Source of the DNA: Rhodococcus spelaei
GTDB taxonomy: Bacteria; Actinomycetota; Actinomycetes; Mycobacteriales; Mycobacteriaceae
DNA: 64,000 bases
Direction: 5' to 3'
Assembly (NCBI RefSeq): GCF_006704125.1
Contig: NZ_VIGH01000007.1
Coordinates: 186,001 to 250,000 of the forward strand
Part shown: in pieces, positions 32,982-43,689 of the stretch
Layout of the letters: every line of letters begins with the position of its first letter
Position numbering within the stretch: position 1 is the first letter of the stretch
Notes under the pieces: model-generated
Database searches by the model: none
What the model saw: the letters and a program-made list of their open reading frames with translations, nothing else
What the model was told of the DNA's origin: nothing
Program-made: the position numbers and the translations under genes

Positions 32982-34088
32982 TCAGCGGAGTCCGGTGCCG
33001 CGCGCGAGCGCGGTGTCGACCAGCGTCGAGACCAGGGTCCGGTAGTCGATGCCGGCGGCGTCCCACATGCGCGGGAACATCGAGATCGACGTGAAGCCGG
33101 GCATGGTGTTGATCTCGTTGATCACCGGGCCGTTCTCGGTGACGAAGAAGTCCACCCGGGCAAGACCCTGGCAGTCCAGCGCGGCGAAGGCGCGCACGGC
33201 GATCGCGCGGATCTCCTCGCTGATGTCGTCCTCGAGCTTGGCCGGGACGTCGAACTCGCAGATGTCGTCGAGGTACTTGGTGTCGAAGTCGTAGAAGGCG
33301 CCGTCGTCCTCCGCGAACTCGGGCATCCGAATCTCCGCGACGACGCTCGAACGCACTGCGCCGTCGGGGAATTCGAGAACTCCGCATTCGACCTCGCGGC
33401 CGTGGATCGCGGCCTCCACGATCACCTTCGGGTCGTGGCTGCGCGCGTGCGCGATCGCCTCGTCCAGGTCTTCCCAGGACGAGACCCGGCTGATCCCGAT
33501 CGAGGATCCGCCGCGAGCGGGCTTGACGAACACCGGCAGTCCGAGTTCCGCTCGGTCGGCCTCCGCCAGGGTGGCGGTGCCGGGGCGCAGCACCACCTGT
33601 CTGCCGACGGGCAGTCCCTCCGCGGCGAGCAGCTTCTTGGTGAACTCCTTGTCCATGCCCGCAGCGCTGGCCAGCACGCCGGGGCCGACGTAGGGCAGCC
33701 CCGCGAGTTCGAGCAACCCCTGGATGGTGCCGTCCTCGCCGTAGGCGCCGTGCAGGACGGGAAAGACCACGTCGACCGACGCCAGGATCGCGCCCGCCTC
33801 CTCGTTACCGAGGGCGACCAGCGCGCCGGCCCGGGTCGGGTCGGCGGTCAGCGTCAGCGCCGCACCGGTGGTGTCCACCGAGGGCATCGAGCGGCCGTCG
33901 ATCGCCAAGGTCGAGGGGTCGGCCGGGCCGAGCACCCAGGCGCCGTCGGGGGTGATTCCGATCGGCACCACCTCGTAGCGCTCCGGATCGAGGTAGCGCA
34001 GCACACTGCCGGCGGAAACACAGGACACCGAGTGCTCACTGCTGCGGCCACCGAAGACCACAGCCACCCTCGTACGCGGATTACTCAC
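32982..34088 (-). CDS. ddl: D-alanine--D-alanine ligase
   Basis: The 368-residue ATP-grasp ligase makes D-Ala-D-Ala for peptidoglycan. Blocks: [40 protein letters not shown]-grasp [15 protein letters not shown], and the metal-binding [23 protein letters not shown] 34088 ([14 protein letters not shown]) is the start; an extension lies in the antisense of gpsA. It is probably co-transcribed with gpsA, 34 nt upstream. It is the expected target of cycloserine-type inhibitors in this order. Confidence 0.96.
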   Translation of the reverse strand: MSNPRTRVAVVFGGRSSEHSVSCVSAGSVLRYLDPERYEVVPIGITPDGAWVLGPADPSTLAIDGRSMPSVDTTGAALTLTADPTRAGALVALGNEEAGAILASVDVVFPVLHGAYGEDGTIQGLLELAGLPYVGPGVLASAAGMDKEFTKKLLAAEGLPVGRQVVLRPGTATLAEADRAELGLPVFVKPARGGSSIGISRVSSWEDLDEAIAHARSHDPKVIVEAAIHGREVECGVLEFPDGAVRSSVVAEIRMPEFAEDDGAFYDFDTKYLDDICEFDVPAKLEDDISEEIRAIAVRAFAALDCQGLARVDFFVTENGPVINEINTMPGFTSISMFPRMWDAAGIDYRTLVSTLVDTALARGTGLR

Positions 34089-34122
34089 CTGCAAACAGTA
34101 CCGTTCCAACCCGTGCGCGCCC

Positions 34123-35121
34123 TCATTCGGGTTTAATGCGCCGACCGAGCAGCAGTCCGACCGCCTCACGCACGGACAACCCCTCGTGGCAGACCTTGTG
34201 CACGGCCTCGGTGAGCGGCATCTCCACGCCGCTGCGCTGCGCGAGCGCCCGGACCGAGGTGCACGACTTGACGCCCTCGGCCACCTGCCCTCTGGTCGCC
34301 GCCTGGGCACTGGCCAGGGTGCCGCCCTGCGCGAGGTGAGTACCGAACGTCCGGTTTCGGGACAGCGGCGAGGAGCAGGTCGCGACCAGGTCGCCGACGC
34401 CGGCCAGACCGGCCAGAGTCGCCGGGTTCGCGCCGAGCGCCACGCCGAGTCGGATCATCTCCGCCAACCCCCGGGTGATGATCGAGGCGTTCGTGTTCTC
34501 ACCGAGGCCGAGTCCCGATGCCATGCCACACGCGAGTGCGATGACGTTCTTGCAGGCCCCGCCGATCTCGCACCCGACCACGTCGACATTGGTGTACGGA
34601 CGGAAATATCCTGTCGCACAAGATTTCTGAATCTCGACAGCCCGCGCCTCGTCGGTGCACGCGACGACCGTCGCGGCGGGCTGGCCTGCCGCGATCTCGC
34701 GAGCAAGGTTCGGCCCGGACAGCACCGCGACCCGGGACGGGTCGGCGCCGGTGACCTCACTGATCACCTCGCTCATTCGGAGCAGGGTGCCGCTCTCGAT
34801 GCCCTTGGCCAGCGACAACAGCGACGAGTCGGACCCGATCAGTGGTGTCCACGCCGCCAGGTTCTCCCGCAACGACTGCGACGGGACCGCGAGCACCACG
34901 ATGTCCGCGCCGTCGAGCGCCCGCTCCGGATCGCTCGTGGCCGCAAGCGTGGGCGGCAGCTCGATGCCGTCGAGATAGAACGGATTGACATGGCCGGTCG
35001 AGATCGCTTCCGCCACTTCCGCTCTGCGCGCCCACAGCGTGACGTCGGTGCCGGCATCCGCCAACACCTTCGCGAACGCGGTCCCCCACGAACCCGCCCC
35101 AAGTACCGCTGCTCTCGCCAT
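34123..35121 (-). CDS. gpsA: Glycerol-3-phosphate dehydrogenase [NAD(P)+]
   Basis: The 332-residue enzyme reduces dihydroxyacetone phosphate to glycerol-3-phosphate for phospholipids. It has the dinucleotide-binding [15 protein letters not shown], the catalytic-Lys region [16 protein letters not shown], and the C-terminal [15 protein letters not shown] block. ATG 35121 follows a GGAG about 5 nt upstream. It is divergent from cofC. Confidence 0.96.
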   Translation of the reverse strand: MARAAVLGAGSWGTAFAKVLADAGTDVTLWARRAEVAEAISTGHVNPFYLDGIELPPTLAATSDPERALDGADIVVLAVPSQSLRENLAAWTPLIGSDSSLLSLAKGIESGTLLRMSEVISEVTGADPSRVAVLSGPNLAREIAAGQPAATVVACTDEARAVEIQKSCATGYFRPYTNVDVVGCEIGGACKNVIALACGMASGLGLGENTNASIITRGLAEMIRLGVALGANPATLAGLAGVGDLVATCSSPLSRNRTFGTHLAQGGTLASAQAATRGQVAEGVKSCTSVRALAQRSGVEMPLTEAVHKVCHEGLSVREAVGLLLGRRIKPE

Positions 35122-35231
35122 CCAGCTCCTCCGCCCACTCCAGCCCGCAACTCACCGCATTCTGTCAGCAATCGACGGAGAGGGGGCCACGGCCGACCGC
35201 CCGAACCGGCGATGCTGGCAGGATTGGTCCC

Positions 35232-35933
35232 ATGGACGTCGCGCCCCGCACACCGCCCCCCGGGCAGGCGCACGTGCTCATCGCCGTCAAGGACCTCGAC
35301 CGGGCCAAGAGCCGGCTGGCACCGCGCCTCGGCCCCGCCGACCGCAATGCCCTGGTCCTGGCCATGCTGCGAGACACCCTGGCTGCCGCCCGCTCGGCGC
35401 CGGCGGTGGGCGAGGTCACCGTGATCACCCCGGACGCGACGGTCGCCGAGGCCGCCGAGGCCGCCGGCGCCCGGTGGTACCGCGACCCGGAGGACCCCGG
35501 CGGGGACGGGCTGAACGGGGTGCTGCGGGCTGCCGCCCGGGTAGCCGCTTCCCGTGTGGCCGACGGCCCACTCGTCGCGCTCCAGGGCGACCTGCCGTGC
35601 CTGGCCGGGACCGAACTGTCCGAAGCGCTCGACCGGGCTCGGTCGTATCCGCGCGCGATCGTCGTGGACCATCACGGCACCGGGACGTCCGCACTGATCG
35701 TGGGCGACCCGAGCACGGAGTTCGACCCGCGCTTCGGTGCGGGCTCGGCGCGGCGTCACCTGGACTCCGGCGCCACGGCGTTGGCCGGGAACTGGCCGGG
35801 TCTGCGACTCGACGTCGACACCGCCGCCGATCTGGACGCCGCAGCAGTCCTCGGCCCAGGGCCCGCTACTGCCGAGACGCTGCACCGAATCGGTTGGCAG
35901 CCAGGGTATCGGCGCAGCACAGAATTCATCTGA
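35232..35933 (+). CDS. cofC: Phosphoenolpyruvate/2-phospho-L-lactate guanylyltransferase
   Basis: The 233-residue nucleotidyltransferase corresponds to CofC/FbiD of coenzyme F420 synthesis. It has IAVKDLDRAKSRLAP at the N-terminus, ALQGDLPCLAG around the metal site, and a C-terminal RHLDSGA/GLRLDVDTAADL block. In mycobacteria the enzyme prefers phosphoenolpyruvate. The start is ATG 35232. It is followed by ppk on the same strand after about 50 nt, as in Rv2983-Rv2984. An F420 pathway fits the FDOR-type protein at 43078. Confidence 0.9.
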   Translation: MDVAPRTPPPGQAHVLIAVKDLDRAKSRLAPRLGPADRNALVLAMLRDTLAAARSAPAVGEVTVITPDATVAEAAEAAGARWYRDPEDPGGDGLNGVLRAAARVAASRVADGPLVALQGDLPCLAGTELSEALDRARSYPRAIVVDHHGTGTSALIVGDPSTEFDPRFGAGSARRHLDSGATALAGNWPGLRLDVDTAADLDAAAVLGPGPATAETLHRIGWQPGYRRSTEFI

Positions 35934-35985
35934 AATCTGAGGTCGTCGATTGTCGTGGGCTCTCGATCTGGGGGATGATCGACGC

Positions 35986-38199
35986 GTGAGCAACGGCGAG
36001 AGCGTGAGACAGGACATCGGAGCACAGGCGGCGACCAACGGGGTGCGTGAGGCCGGCCCGGCGACGACCAACCACCTGCCGGTGATCCCGACCGCGCCGC
36101 CCGCCGCCACCCCGCTGGCCGTCGACGGTTCGGTGATCCCGCTGGCCGAGGACCGCTACCTCAACCGCGAACTCAGCTGGCTCGACTTCAACTCCCGGGT
36201 GCTCAGCCTGGCCGAGGATCCGTCGCTCCCCCTCCTCGAACGCGCCAAGTTCCTGGCGATCTTCGCCTCGAACCTCGACGAGTTCTACATGGTGCGCGTC
36301 GCCGGCCTCAAGCGCCGCGACGAGACCGGACTGTCGGTCCGCTCGGCGGACGGGCTGACCCCGCGCGAACAACTGGCTCTGATCAATCGGCGCTCCCAGG
36401 AGATCACGGAGCGCCATGCGCGCACCTTCCTCGACAAGGTGCTCCCCGAGCTCGCGACCGCGGGCATCTCGATCATCCGGTGGTCCGACCTCGACGCCAC
36501 CGAGGAGCGCCGGCTGTCGGAGTACTTCATCGACCAGGTGTTCCCGGTCCTCACCCCGCTGGCCGTCGATCCGGCGCACCCGTTCCCGTACATCAGCGGC
36601 CTCAGTCTCAACCTCGCGGTGACCGTGAAGGACTCGTCGACGGGCGGCGAACACTTCGCCAGGGTCAAGGTGCCCGACAACGTGGATCGGTTCGTCCGGG
36701 TGAACCGCACCGACTCCCCCGCCACCATCCCGGCGTTCCTGCCGATGGAGGCGCTGATCGCCGCGCACCTCGGCGTCCTGTTCCCCGGCATGGAGATCGT
36801 CGAGCACCACGCCTTCCGGATCACTCGCAACGCCGACTTCGAGGTCGAGGAAGATCGGGACGAGGACCTGCTACAGGCCCTCGAACGCGAACTCGCCCGC
36901 CGCCGGTTCGGGTCCCCGGTCCGGCTCGAGGTCGCCGACGACATGACCGACCACATGCTCGAACTGCTGCTGCGCGAGCTCGACGTCGACCCGGGCGATG
37001 TGATCCAGGTGCCCGGACTCCTCGACCTGTCGTGCCTGTGGCAGGTCTACGGCGTCGACCGCGCCAACCTCAAGGACGCGCCGTTCGTACCCGCCACCCA
37101 CCCGGCGTTCGGCGAACGCGAGACACCCAAGAGTGTGTTCTCGACCCTGCGCGACGGGGACGTCCTGGTGCACCACCCGTACGACTCCTTCTCCACGAGC
37201 GTGCAGCGGTTCATCGAACAGGCGGCCGCCGACCCGCACGTACTCGCCATCAAGCAGACGCTGTACCGGACCTCCGGAGACTCCCCGATCGTCAACGCCC
37301 TCGTCGACGCCGCGGAGGCAGGCAAGCAGGTGGTCGCACTGGTGGAGATCAAGGCGCGCTTCGACGAGCAGGCGAACATCAAGTGGGCCCGCAAGCTGGA
37401 GCAGGCCGGCGTGCACGTGGTGTACGGGCTCGTCGGTCTCAAGACGCACTGCAAGACGTGCCTCGTGGTACGCCGCGAGGGCTCGACCATCCGCCGCTAC
37501 TGCCACATCGGCACCGGCAACTACAACCCCAAGACCGCCCGGCTCTACGAGGACGTCGGCCTGCTGACGTCCTCGCCCGAGATCGGCGCGGACCTCACCG
37601 ACCTGTTCAACTCACTGACCGGGTACTCGCGAAAAGCCAAGTACCGCAACCTTCTCGTCGCTCCCTACGGAGTGCGAGCGGGCATCGTCGCGCGCATCCA
37701 GGCAGAAACCGAGGCCAAGCTCGCGGGCCGCCCCGCCGGAATCCGCCTCAAGGCCAACGCACTCGTCGACGAGCAGGTGATCGACGCGCTCTACCGCGCC
37801 TCGCAGGCCGGGGTCCCCGTGCAGGTCGTCGTCCGGGGAATCTGCGCACTCAAACCCGGCGTCCCCGGCCTCAGCGAGAACATCGAGGTGCGTTCGATTC
37901 TCGGACGCTTCCTCGAGCACTCGCGCATCCTGCACTTCGTCGGCGCGAACGAGTTCTGGATCGGCAGCGCCGACATGATGCATCGCAATCTCGACCGCCG
38001 CGTCGAGGTCATGGCTCAGGTGAAGGATCCACGCCTGAGCCGCCAGCTCGGCGACATCTTCGACTCCGCGCTCGACCCGACCACCCGGTGCTGGGTGCTG
38101 CAGTCCGACGGCAGTTGGGCGGCCTCGCCCGCGCGCGGCGAGCAGGTCCGCGAACACCAACAGGAACTGATGCGCAGCCGCCGCGGCGGCGGCGCCTAG
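35986..38199 (+). CDS. ppk: Polyphosphate kinase 1
   Basis: The 737-residue enzyme reversibly makes polyphosphate from ATP. The N-terminal block is [17 protein letters not shown]. The phosphorylated His is in [19 protein letters not shown] (H507), and the second HKD-like region has [11 protein letters not shown] and [15 protein letters not shown] 35986 is chosen ([10 protein letters not shown]); the N-terminal 45 residues are disordered as in mycobacterial PPK1. The next gene, a Nudix/phosphatase protein, starts 32 nt downstream. Confidence 0.96.
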   Translation: MSNGESVRQDIGAQAATNGVREAGPATTNHLPVIPTAPPAATPLAVDGSVIPLAEDRYLNRELSWLDFNSRVLSLAEDPSLPLLERAKFLAIFASNLDEFYMVRVAGLKRRDETGLSVRSADGLTPREQLALINRRSQEITERHARTFLDKVLPELATAGISIIRWSDLDATEERRLSEYFIDQVFPVLTPLAVDPAHPFPYISGLSLNLAVTVKDSSTGGEHFARVKVPDNVDRFVRVNRTDSPATIPAFLPMEALIAAHLGVLFPGMEIVEHHAFRITRNADFEVEEDRDEDLLQALERELARRRFGSPVRLEVADDMTDHMLELLLRELDVDPGDVIQVPGLLDLSCLWQVYGVDRANLKDAPFVPATHPAFGERETPKSVFSTLRDGDVLVHHPYDSFSTSVQRFIEQAAADPHVLAIKQTLYRTSGDSPIVNALVDAAEAGKQVVALVEIKARFDEQANIKWARKLEQAGVHVVYGLVGLKTHCKTCLVVRREGSTIRRYCHIGTGNYNPKTARLYEDVGLLTSSPEIGADLTDLFNSLTGYSRKAKYRNLLVAPYGVRAGIVARIQAETEAKLAGRPAGIRLKANALVDEQVIDALYRASQAGVPVQVVVRGICALKPGVPGLSENIEVRSILGRFLEHSRILHFVGANEFWIGSADMMHRNLDRRVEVMAQVKDPRLSRQLGDIFDSALDPTTRCWVLQSDGSWAASPARGEQVREHQQELMRSRRGGGA

Positions 38200-38231
38200 G
38201 CCACTTCTCCCGAGCGCAGGAAGGCAACTTT

Positions 38232-39158
38232 GTGACCTCGAAGTCGGATCGCCCGATCAAAGCCAACATCTTTGCGGCAGGGGCGGTCCTGTGGCGCAAG
38301 TCGCCGACCAACCCGTACGAGATCGAGATCGCCCTGATCCACCGCCCGAAGTACGACGACTGGTCATTCCCGAAGGGCAAGCTCGACCCGGGCGAGACTC
38401 CGGTGGTCGCCGCGCTGCGCGAGGTGGAGGAGGAGACCGGCCTTCGGGTGCAACTCGGCAGGCATGTCACCCGGGTGTCCTACGAGATCCCGGGGCACCG
38501 CAGGCGCAAGCGGGTCGACTACTGGGCGGCGGAGGCGCTGGGCGGGGAGTTCGTACCCAACAACGAGGTCGACGTGCTGCGCTGGCTCGCGCCGGACGAC
38601 GTGTTCGGGGCGCTGTCGTATTCGGTGGACCACAAGGTCCTGCGCCGATTCCTCAAGTTGCCCGTCGACACCACCACCGTGCTGGTGGTCCGGCACGCGA
38701 AGGCGGGCCGCAGCGAGCGGTACTCGGGCGACGACGCACTCCGGCCGCTCGACAAGAACGGCAGGACGCAGGCCGCCGCCCTGAGCACGCTGCTGCAGGC
38801 GTTCGGGGCGACCGAGATTCACGCAGCGGATCGGGCGCGGTGTGTCCAGACGGTCGAACCTCTCGCGGAGGCCATCGGTGTCGACATCGCAGTCGAGCCG
38901 GCGCTCTCCGAGGAGGCGTACGCGAAGGATCCCGCGGCGGCGCAGGCGGTGACCCGAAAGATCGCGGCACGCGGCGGCGTTCAGGTCATCTGCAGCCAGG
39001 GCCGGGTGATCCCGGACCTGCTCGAGCGGTGGGCCGAGCGTGACGGAATCGATCTCCCACCTGCCCGCAACCGAAAGGGCAGCACCTGGGTGCTGTCGCT
39101 GTCGGGCGGCAAACTGGTCGCCGCGAACCACATCGACAGCGCACTGCCGGACGTGTAA
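38232..39158 (+). CDS. mutT1: MutT1-like Nudix hydrolase with histidine-phosphatase domain
   Basis: The 308-residue fusion has an N-terminal Nudix domain with a complete box at residues 49-71 (GKLDPGETPVVAALREVEEE then TGL), and a C-terminal histidine-phosphatase domain with VVRHAKAGRSERY and a later catalytic-His region. Mycobacterial MutT1 (Rv2985) has this two-domain plan. It hydrolyses 8-oxo-(d)GTP and dinucleoside polyphosphates. GTG 38232 follows AGGAAGG about 9 nt upstream. The second RHG-type histidine appears as CSQGRV, which may be reduced or altered. Confidence 0.93.
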   Translation: MTSKSDRPIKANIFAAGAVLWRKSPTNPYEIEIALIHRPKYDDWSFPKGKLDPGETPVVAALREVEEETGLRVQLGRHVTRVSYEIPGHRRRKRVDYWAAEALGGEFVPNNEVDVLRWLAPDDVFGALSYSVDHKVLRRFLKLPVDTTTVLVVRHAKAGRSERYSGDDALRPLDKNGRTQAAALSTLLQAFGATEIHAADRARCVQTVEPLAEAIGVDIAVEPALSEEAYAKDPAAAQAVTRKIAARGGVQVICSQGRVIPDLLERWAERDGIDLPPARNRKGSTWVLSLSGGKLVAANHIDSALPDV

Positions 39159-39170
39159 GTCGTACACACG

Positions 39171-39209
39171 AACAGGGCGGCGACGGGATGTCCCGTCGCC
39201 GCCCCTGTT
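39171..39209. terminator. Bidirectional terminator, mutT1/hupB
   Basis: AACAGGGCGGCGACGGGA at 39171-39188 pairs with 39191-39209 around a 2-nt loop with one bulged base. It is 12 nt after the mutT1 stop (plus) and 16 nt from the hupB stop (minus), so it can serve both genes. The T-rich CTGTTT flanks the right arm. Confidence 0.8.
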
Positions 39210-39225
39210 TCGCGCAGTCGGTCTG

Positions 39226-39918
39226 CTATCGCTTGCGGGCCGGAGCCTTCTTGGCCGGAGCCTTCTTGGCCGGTGCCGCCTTCTTCACGACCGCCTTCTT
39301 GGCGGGTGCCGCCTTCTTCGCGACGGTCTTCTTCGCCGGGGTCGCCTTGGCGACGGTCTTCTTGGCGACGGTCTTCTTCGCCGGGGTCGCCTTGGCGACG
39401 GTCTTCTTCGCGACCGTCTTCTTGGCCGGTGCCGCCTTCTTCACGACCGCCTTCTTGGCCGGTGCCGCCTTCTTCACGACCGCCTTCTTGGCGGGCGCCG
39501 CCTTCTTGGCCGGTGCCGCCTTGGCGACGGTCTTCTTCGCGGGTGCCGCCTTCTTGGCAACCGTCTTCTTCGCGGCCGCCTTCTTGGCCGGCGCCGCTGC
39601 GGAGCCACGCTTCACGGCGGGACCGCTGGCCGGCAGCTTCTGCTTGCCCGCGATGACGGCCTTGAACTGAGCGCCGGGACGGAAGGCCGGGACCGACGTC
39701 GGCTTGACCTTGACGGTCTCACCGGTGCGCGGGTTGCGCGCGACGCGAGCCGCGCGGCGGCGCTGCTCGAAGACGCCGAATCCTGTGATGGTGACGTTCT
39801 CACCGGCGTGCACGGCGCGGACGATGATGTCGACGACGTGCTCGACCGCTTCGGTCGCAGCCCGACGGTCCGAGCTCAGTCTCTCGGTGAGCTGATCAAT
39901 GAGCTCTGCCTTGTTCAT
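39226..39918 (-). CDS. hupB: HU-family nucleoid protein with Lys-rich tail
   Basis: The 230-residue protein has an N-terminal HU fold (1-90; [20 protein letters not shown], the arm [20 protein letters not shown]). The C-terminal tail (about 103-230) is a long string of [14 protein letters not shown] and ATPAKK repeats, as in mycobacterial HupB and eukaryotic H1. It compacts DNA and may bind iron-regulated or cell-wall partners. ATG 39918 is chosen by alignment with HU. The tail is encoded by tandem DNA repeats (39233-39600), giving scope for length change. Confidence 0.95.
   Translation of the reverse strand: MNKAELIDQLTERLSSDRRAATEAVEHVVDIIVRAVHAGENVTITGFGVFEQRRRAARVARNPRTGETVKVKPTSVPAFRPGAQFKAVIAGKQKLPASGPAVKRGSAAAPAKKAAAKKTVAKKAAPAKKTVAKAAPAKKAAPAKKAVVKKAAPAKKAVVKKAAPAKKTVAKKTVAKATPAKKTVAKKTVAKATPAKKTVAKKAAPAKKAVVKKAAPAKKAPAKKAPARKR
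39233..39600 (-). repeat. Degenerate Lys/Ala tandem repeats in the hupB tail
   Basis: Near-identical units around GCCTTCTTGGC / GGTGCCGCCTTCTT repeat many times and encode [12 protein letters not shown] and related pentapeptides. Repeat length is a multiple of three throughout, so frame is kept. The other strand yields an artefactual LAGAAF repeat protein, not a gene. Confidence 0.85.
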
Positions 39919-40071
39919 TGGATGTACCTCCGCATACCAATGGCCCATTGTCGGACCGACTAGCAAATACGGTAAACCGGAAAAGCGCAAGAGTCTATGT
40001 GCCACGCCAATTCTCATGCCCTTCTCAGCGGCGTGGCTCCCCTTGTCCGGCTACCGATCTGCTTAGTCCGC

Positions 40072-40686
40072 CTATCGGTCACCCTCTGCGATGCGCTCCG
40101 GAAGAGTCGCAGGTTTCCATGACGGCCTTGACTTTTCGAACTCGGAAATCGCGTCTACCTGGCGCAACGTCAATCCGATGTCGTCGAGGCCCTCGAGCAG
40201 ACGCCACCGCGTGTAGTCGTCAATGCTGAAGCGCACCACTAGAGTTCCGGCGCTGATCGTCCGATTCGTGAGATCCACAACAATTTCGAGTCCGGGCTGT
40301 TCCTCGAGCAACTTCCAGAGCAACTCGACGTCCGCCTGCTCGACCTCGGCAGCGAGCAGACCGGCCTTGCCGGCGTTGCCGCGGAAGATGTCGGCGAAGC
40401 GGGACGCGATCACGACCCGAAAACCGAAGTCCGAGAGCGCCCACACCGCATGCTCGCGGGAGGACCCGGTGCCGAAGTCCGGCCCGGCCACCAGAACCGT
40501 TCCCTTGTCGTAGGGCGCGATGTTGAGAATGAACTCCGGATCGTTACGCCAGGCCGCGAAGAGCCCGTCCTCGAAACCCGTGCGAGTCACCCGCTTTAGG
40601 TAGACCGCGGGAATGATCTGATCGGTGTCGACATTTGATCGCCGCAGGGGGACGCCGATGCCCTTGTGAGTGGTGAAGGCTTCCAT
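40072..40686 (-). CDS. leuD: 3-isopropylmalate dehydratase small subunit
   Basis: The 204-residue subunit forms isopropylmalate isomerase with LeuC in leucine synthesis. It has the [16 protein letters not shown] block near the N-terminus, [16 protein letters not shown] and [22 protein letters not shown] 40686 is preceded by a weak GGAGAT. It follows leuC by 28 nt. A 153-nt gap downstream separates it from hupB. Confidence 0.97.
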   Translation of the reverse strand: MEAFTTHKGIGVPLRRSNVDTDQIIPAVYLKRVTRTGFEDGLFAAWRNDPEFILNIAPYDKGTVLVAGPDFGTGSSREHAVWALSDFGFRVVIASRFADIFRGNAGKAGLLAAEVEQADVELLWKLLEEQPGLEIVVDLTNRTISAGTLVVRFSIDDYTRWRLLEGLDDIGLTLRQVDAISEFEKSRPSWKPATLPERIAEGDR

Positions 40687-40714
40687 CGATTTATCTCCTG
40701 TCGCTTCCGTGTCT

Positions 40715-42139
40715 TCAGTCCAGGTCCGCAGGCGCGGAGAGCGTTCCGCGCACGGCGGTCGCCGCAGCAACCAGCGGCGAAACCAGATGCGTACGCCCGC
40801 CCTTGCCCTGTCGGCCCTCGAAGTTCCGGTTGGACGTGGAGGCCGAACGCTCGCCCGACGCCAGCTGATCCGGGTTCATGCCGAGGCACATCGAGCAACC
40901 TGCCTGCCGCCATTCGGCGCCGGCCGCGACGAAAATGTCACCCAGGCCCTCCTTCTCGGCTTCCGCGCGTACCCGCATCGAGCCGGGCACCACGAGCATG
41001 CGCACACCCGGAGCCACCTTGCGGCCCTTCAGGACGCTCGCCACGGCCCGCAGATCCTCGATCCGCCCGTTGGTGCAGGAACCGACGAACACGGTGTCCA
41101 CGGCGATCTCACGCAGCGGCGTGCCCGCCTCCAGTCCCATGTAGCCGAGCGCCTTCTCGGCCGCGGCCCGCTCGCTCTCGTCGACGATGTCGGCGGGGTT
41201 CGGCACCGTCGCGCCGAGCGGAGCGCCCTGGCCCGGGTTGGTGCCCCAGGTCACGAATGGGGTGAGCGTGGATGCGTCGATGGTCACTTCGTTGTCGAAA
41301 ACCGCACCCTCGTCGGTCTTCAACTGCTCCCAGGACGCGACCGCGGCGTCCCAGTCGGCGCCCGACGGGGCGTGCGGGCGGCCCTTGATGAACTCGTAGG
41401 TCGTCTCGTCGGGGGCGATCATGCCGGCACGTGCACCCGCCTCGATCGACATGTTGCAGATCGTCATTCGGGCTTCCATCGACAGGTTCCTGATGGCCTC
41501 GCCGCGGTACTCGAGCACGTAGCCCTGACCGCCGCCGGTCCCGATCTTGGCGATCACGGCGAGGATCAGGTCCTTGCTCATGACGCCGGGCGCGAGTTCA
41601 CCCTCGACGTTGATCGCCATCGTCTTGAACGGACGCAGCGACAACGTCTGCGTCGCCATCACGTGCTCGACCTCGCTGGTTCCGATTCCCATTGCGAGAG
41701 CACCGAAAGCACCGTGCGTCGAGGTGTGGCTGTCACCACACACGACGGTCATGCCGGGCTGGGTCAGGCCGAGCTGCGGACCGACCACGTGCACGATGCC
41801 CTGGTCCAGGTCGCCCATCGCGTGCAGGCGGACACCGAACTCCTCGCAGTTGCGGCGCAACGTCTCGACCTGCGTGCGCGAGACCGGGTCGGCGATCGGC
41901 TTGTCGATGTCGACCGTCGGCACGTTGTGGTCCTCGGTCGCGATCGTGAGGTCGGGACGCCGAAGGGGGCGGCCCGCCAGCCGGAGTCCGTCGAACGCCT
42001 GCGGACTGGTCACCTCGTGAACCAGATGCAGATCGATGTAGATGAGGTCCGGCTTGCGCGCCGATCCCTCGCCCTCTCCCTTGACGACGACGTGCTCGTC
42101 CCACACCTTCTCCGCCAGGGTGCGCCCTGTGCTGGCCAT
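40715..42139 (-). CDS. leuC: 3-isopropylmalate dehydratase large subunit
   Basis: The 474-residue aconitase-family subunit has [20 protein letters not shown], 4Fe-4S ligands in [14 protein letters not shown] and in [13 protein letters not shown], and a [17 protein letters not shown] block. It isomerises 2- to 3-isopropylmalate. ATG 42139 has GAGGTGGAG about 5 nt upstream. It is divergent from the IclR gene, whose operator-like region lies between them. Confidence 0.97.
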   Translation of the reverse strand: MASTGRTLAEKVWDEHVVVKGEGEGSARKPDLIYIDLHLVHEVTSPQAFDGLRLAGRPLRRPDLTIATEDHNVPTVDIDKPIADPVSRTQVETLRRNCEEFGVRLHAMGDLDQGIVHVVGPQLGLTQPGMTVVCGDSHTSTHGAFGALAMGIGTSEVEHVMATQTLSLRPFKTMAINVEGELAPGVMSKDLILAVIAKIGTGGGQGYVLEYRGEAIRNLSMEARMTICNMSIEAGARAGMIAPDETTYEFIKGRPHAPSGADWDAAVASWEQLKTDEGAVFDNEVTIDASTLTPFVTWGTNPGQGAPLGATVPNPADIVDESERAAAEKALGYMGLEAGTPLREIAVDTVFVGSCTNGRIEDLRAVASVLKGRKVAPGVRMLVVPGSMRVRAEAEKEGLGDIFVAAGAEWRQAGCSMCLGMNPDQLASGERSASTSNRNFEGRQGKGGRTHLVSPLVAAATAVRGTLSAPADLD

Positions 42140-42244
42140 GTTCTCCACCTCTTTGTGATTCGTCCCGCCCCGGGGATCAGACGGGCCCGGTCGGCGCCCG
42201 ACTTCCATCATCTCTCGGTTCGAGTCGATCGCATCGTCCCGAAT

Positions 42245-42285
42245 TTCCATCTCATAATGCGAGACGATAGTATCGACCTATGAGA
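42245..42285. promoter_or_regulatory. leuCD / IclR divergent operator-promoter region
   Basis: An inverted repeat TCTCATA (42250-42256) / TATGAGA (42279-42285) surrounds an inner palindrome CGATAGTATCG (42265-42275). The right arm overlaps the IclR start codon. TAGTAT at 42268-42273 resembles a -10 element, and the ATG follows 6 nt later, which would make the IclR mRNA leaderless. IclR regulators such as corynebacterial LtbR repress leu genes from such sites, so autoregulation plus leuCD control is likely. Confidence 0.5.
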
Positions 42286-42999
42286 CAGCATAGCGGCTCC
42301 CCCGCCACCAGCGGGATCGGGGTACTCGACAAGGCCATGTCGGTTCTGTACGCCGTCGCCGAGCAACCGTGCAATCTCGGCGAACTGTGTGCGCGCACCG
42401 GATTGCCGCGCGCGACGGCCCACCGCCTCGCCGTCGGGCTCGAGGTGCACCGACTGCTCGCGCGCGACTCCGACGGCCTGTGGCGGCCGGGCCCCGGACT
42501 GTCCGAGCTGGCTCCCGCAGCGAACGACAGCCTGCTCGAAGCCGCCGCACTGGTGCTGCCGCGGCTGCGCGAGATCACCGGCGAGAGTGTCCAGCTCTAT
42601 CGCCGCGAGGGCCTGCAGCGAGTCTGCGTCGCCTCGATGGAGCCGCCGACCGGCCTGCGCGACACCGTGCTCGTCGGGGCCCGGCTGCCGATGACCGCGG
42701 GCTCGGGGGCGAAGGTGCTACTCGCCTGGGCAGATCCACAGGTGCAGCGACTTGTCCTGCCCGACGCACTGTTCAGCGAACGGGTACTGGTGGAGGTCCG
42801 CAAGCGTGGCTGGGCACAGAGCGCGGCCGAGCGCGAGCCCGGCGTCGCCAGCGTCGCGGCACCGGTACGCGATCGCAGCGGCGCCGTGGTCGCGGCCATC
42901 TCCGTCTCCGGCCCCATCGACCGGATGGGCAGGCGTCCGGGCGCACGCTGGGCGGCGGACCTGCTCGCGGCCGCGGAGGCTCTGCACAAGCGCCTCTGA
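42280..42999 (+). CDS. IclR-family regulator of leucine genes (LtbR-like)
   Basis: The 239-residue protein has an N-terminal winged helix (about 12-70; NLGELCARTGLPRATAHRLA) and the C-terminal IclR effector domain (GARLPMTAGSGAKVLLAW). It is divergent from leuCD, as is Rv2989 in M. tuberculosis and LtbR in corynebacteria, where LtbR represses leuB and leuCD. Control of leucine synthesis is therefore inferred. ATG 42280 lies 6 nt after a -10-like hexamer, with no ribosome site. Confidence 0.88.
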   Translation: MRQHSGSPATSGIGVLDKAMSVLYAVAEQPCNLGELCARTGLPRATAHRLAVGLEVHRLLARDSDGLWRPGPGLSELAPAANDSLLEAAALVLPRLREITGESVQLYRREGLQRVCVASMEPPTGLRDTVLVGARLPMTAGSGAKVLLAWADPQVQRLVLPDALFSERVLVEVRKRGWAQSAAEREPGVASVAAPVRDRSGAVVAAISVSGPIDRMGRRPGARWAADLLAAAEALHKRL

Positions 43000-43077
43000 G
43001 ATCTCGGCCGCCGACGCGCCCAGCCGTGGCACAGTGCATGCGACAACAGGTTCCGATCCCCATGGGAGGACGTCGCA

Positions 43078-43575
43078 GTGGGCACCAACCAACGGTCTCA
43101 GATCACGATGACCGAGTCCGAGATCACGCAGTTCGTCGAACGCAGCCGGGTCGCCACCATGGCGACCGTCGGCCACAGCGGGGCACCGCACCTCATCGCG
43201 ATGTGGTACGCGCTGATCGACGGCGAGCTCTGGTTCGAGACGAAGGCCAAGTCGCAGAAGGCCGTCAACCTCCGTCGAGACGACCGGATCACCGTCATGA
43301 TCGAGGACGGGCAGACCTACGACACCCTGCGCGGTGTCTCGTTCGAGGGCACGGCCGAGATCGTCGACGACGCCGACGCGCTCTGGCAGGTGGGCGTGAG
43401 CATCTGGGAGCGCTACACCGGCCCGTACTCCGCCGACGTCGATCCGGCCATCGAGATGATGCTGCACAAGCGGGTCGCGGTGCGCGTCCGGCCCGACCGG
43501 GTGCGCTCCTGGGATCACCGGAAGCTGGGACTGCCCCAGATGCCGGTCGGCGGCAGCACCGCACAGTACCTCTGA
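43078..43575 (+). CDS. FDOR/PNPOx-like flavin or F420-binding protein
   Basis: The 165-residue split-barrel protein has FVERSRVATMATVGHSGAPH, LWFETKAKSQKAVNLRRD and VMIEDGQTYDTLRGVSFEG, which match the pyridoxamine-5'-phosphate-oxidase-like/F420-dependent oxidoreductase superfamily. Rv2991 occupies the same place in M. tuberculosis. It may bind F420 or FMN; the substrate is unknown. GTG 43078 has GGAGGACG about 8 nt upstream. Confidence 0.85.
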   Translation: MGTNQRSQITMTESEITQFVERSRVATMATVGHSGAPHLIAMWYALIDGELWFETKAKSQKAVNLRRDDRITVMIEDGQTYDTLRGVSFEGTAEIVDDADALWQVGVSIWERYTGPYSADVDPAIEMMLHKRVAVRVRPDRVRSWDHRKLGLPQMPVGGSTAQYL

Positions 43576-43689
43576 CCCTCTGACACACTGCGTCTCCGCC
43601 GGCACGGCCCGGCTCGCGGGAAATTGCCGCGACGCGAGGCGGCGACGGCGGTACGGTCACGGTGCGACCGACAACAGGAGGAACGCATC

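Noticed and set aside
36480-38231. Long in-frame extension upstream of the Nudix gene
   Set aside because: It overlaps ppk in another frame, with Arg/Gly/Pro-rich shadow sequence. The Nudix protein starts naturally at GTG 38232.
39233-39600. Possible CRISPR-like array of short repeats
   Set aside because: The repeats are in frame, contiguous and encode the HupB tail. There are no unique spacers and no cas genes nearby.
39188-39670. LAGAAF/FLAG-type pentapeptide-repeat protein on the plus strand
   Set aside because: It is the antisense reading of the Lys/Ala repeats in hupB, an established HU tail.
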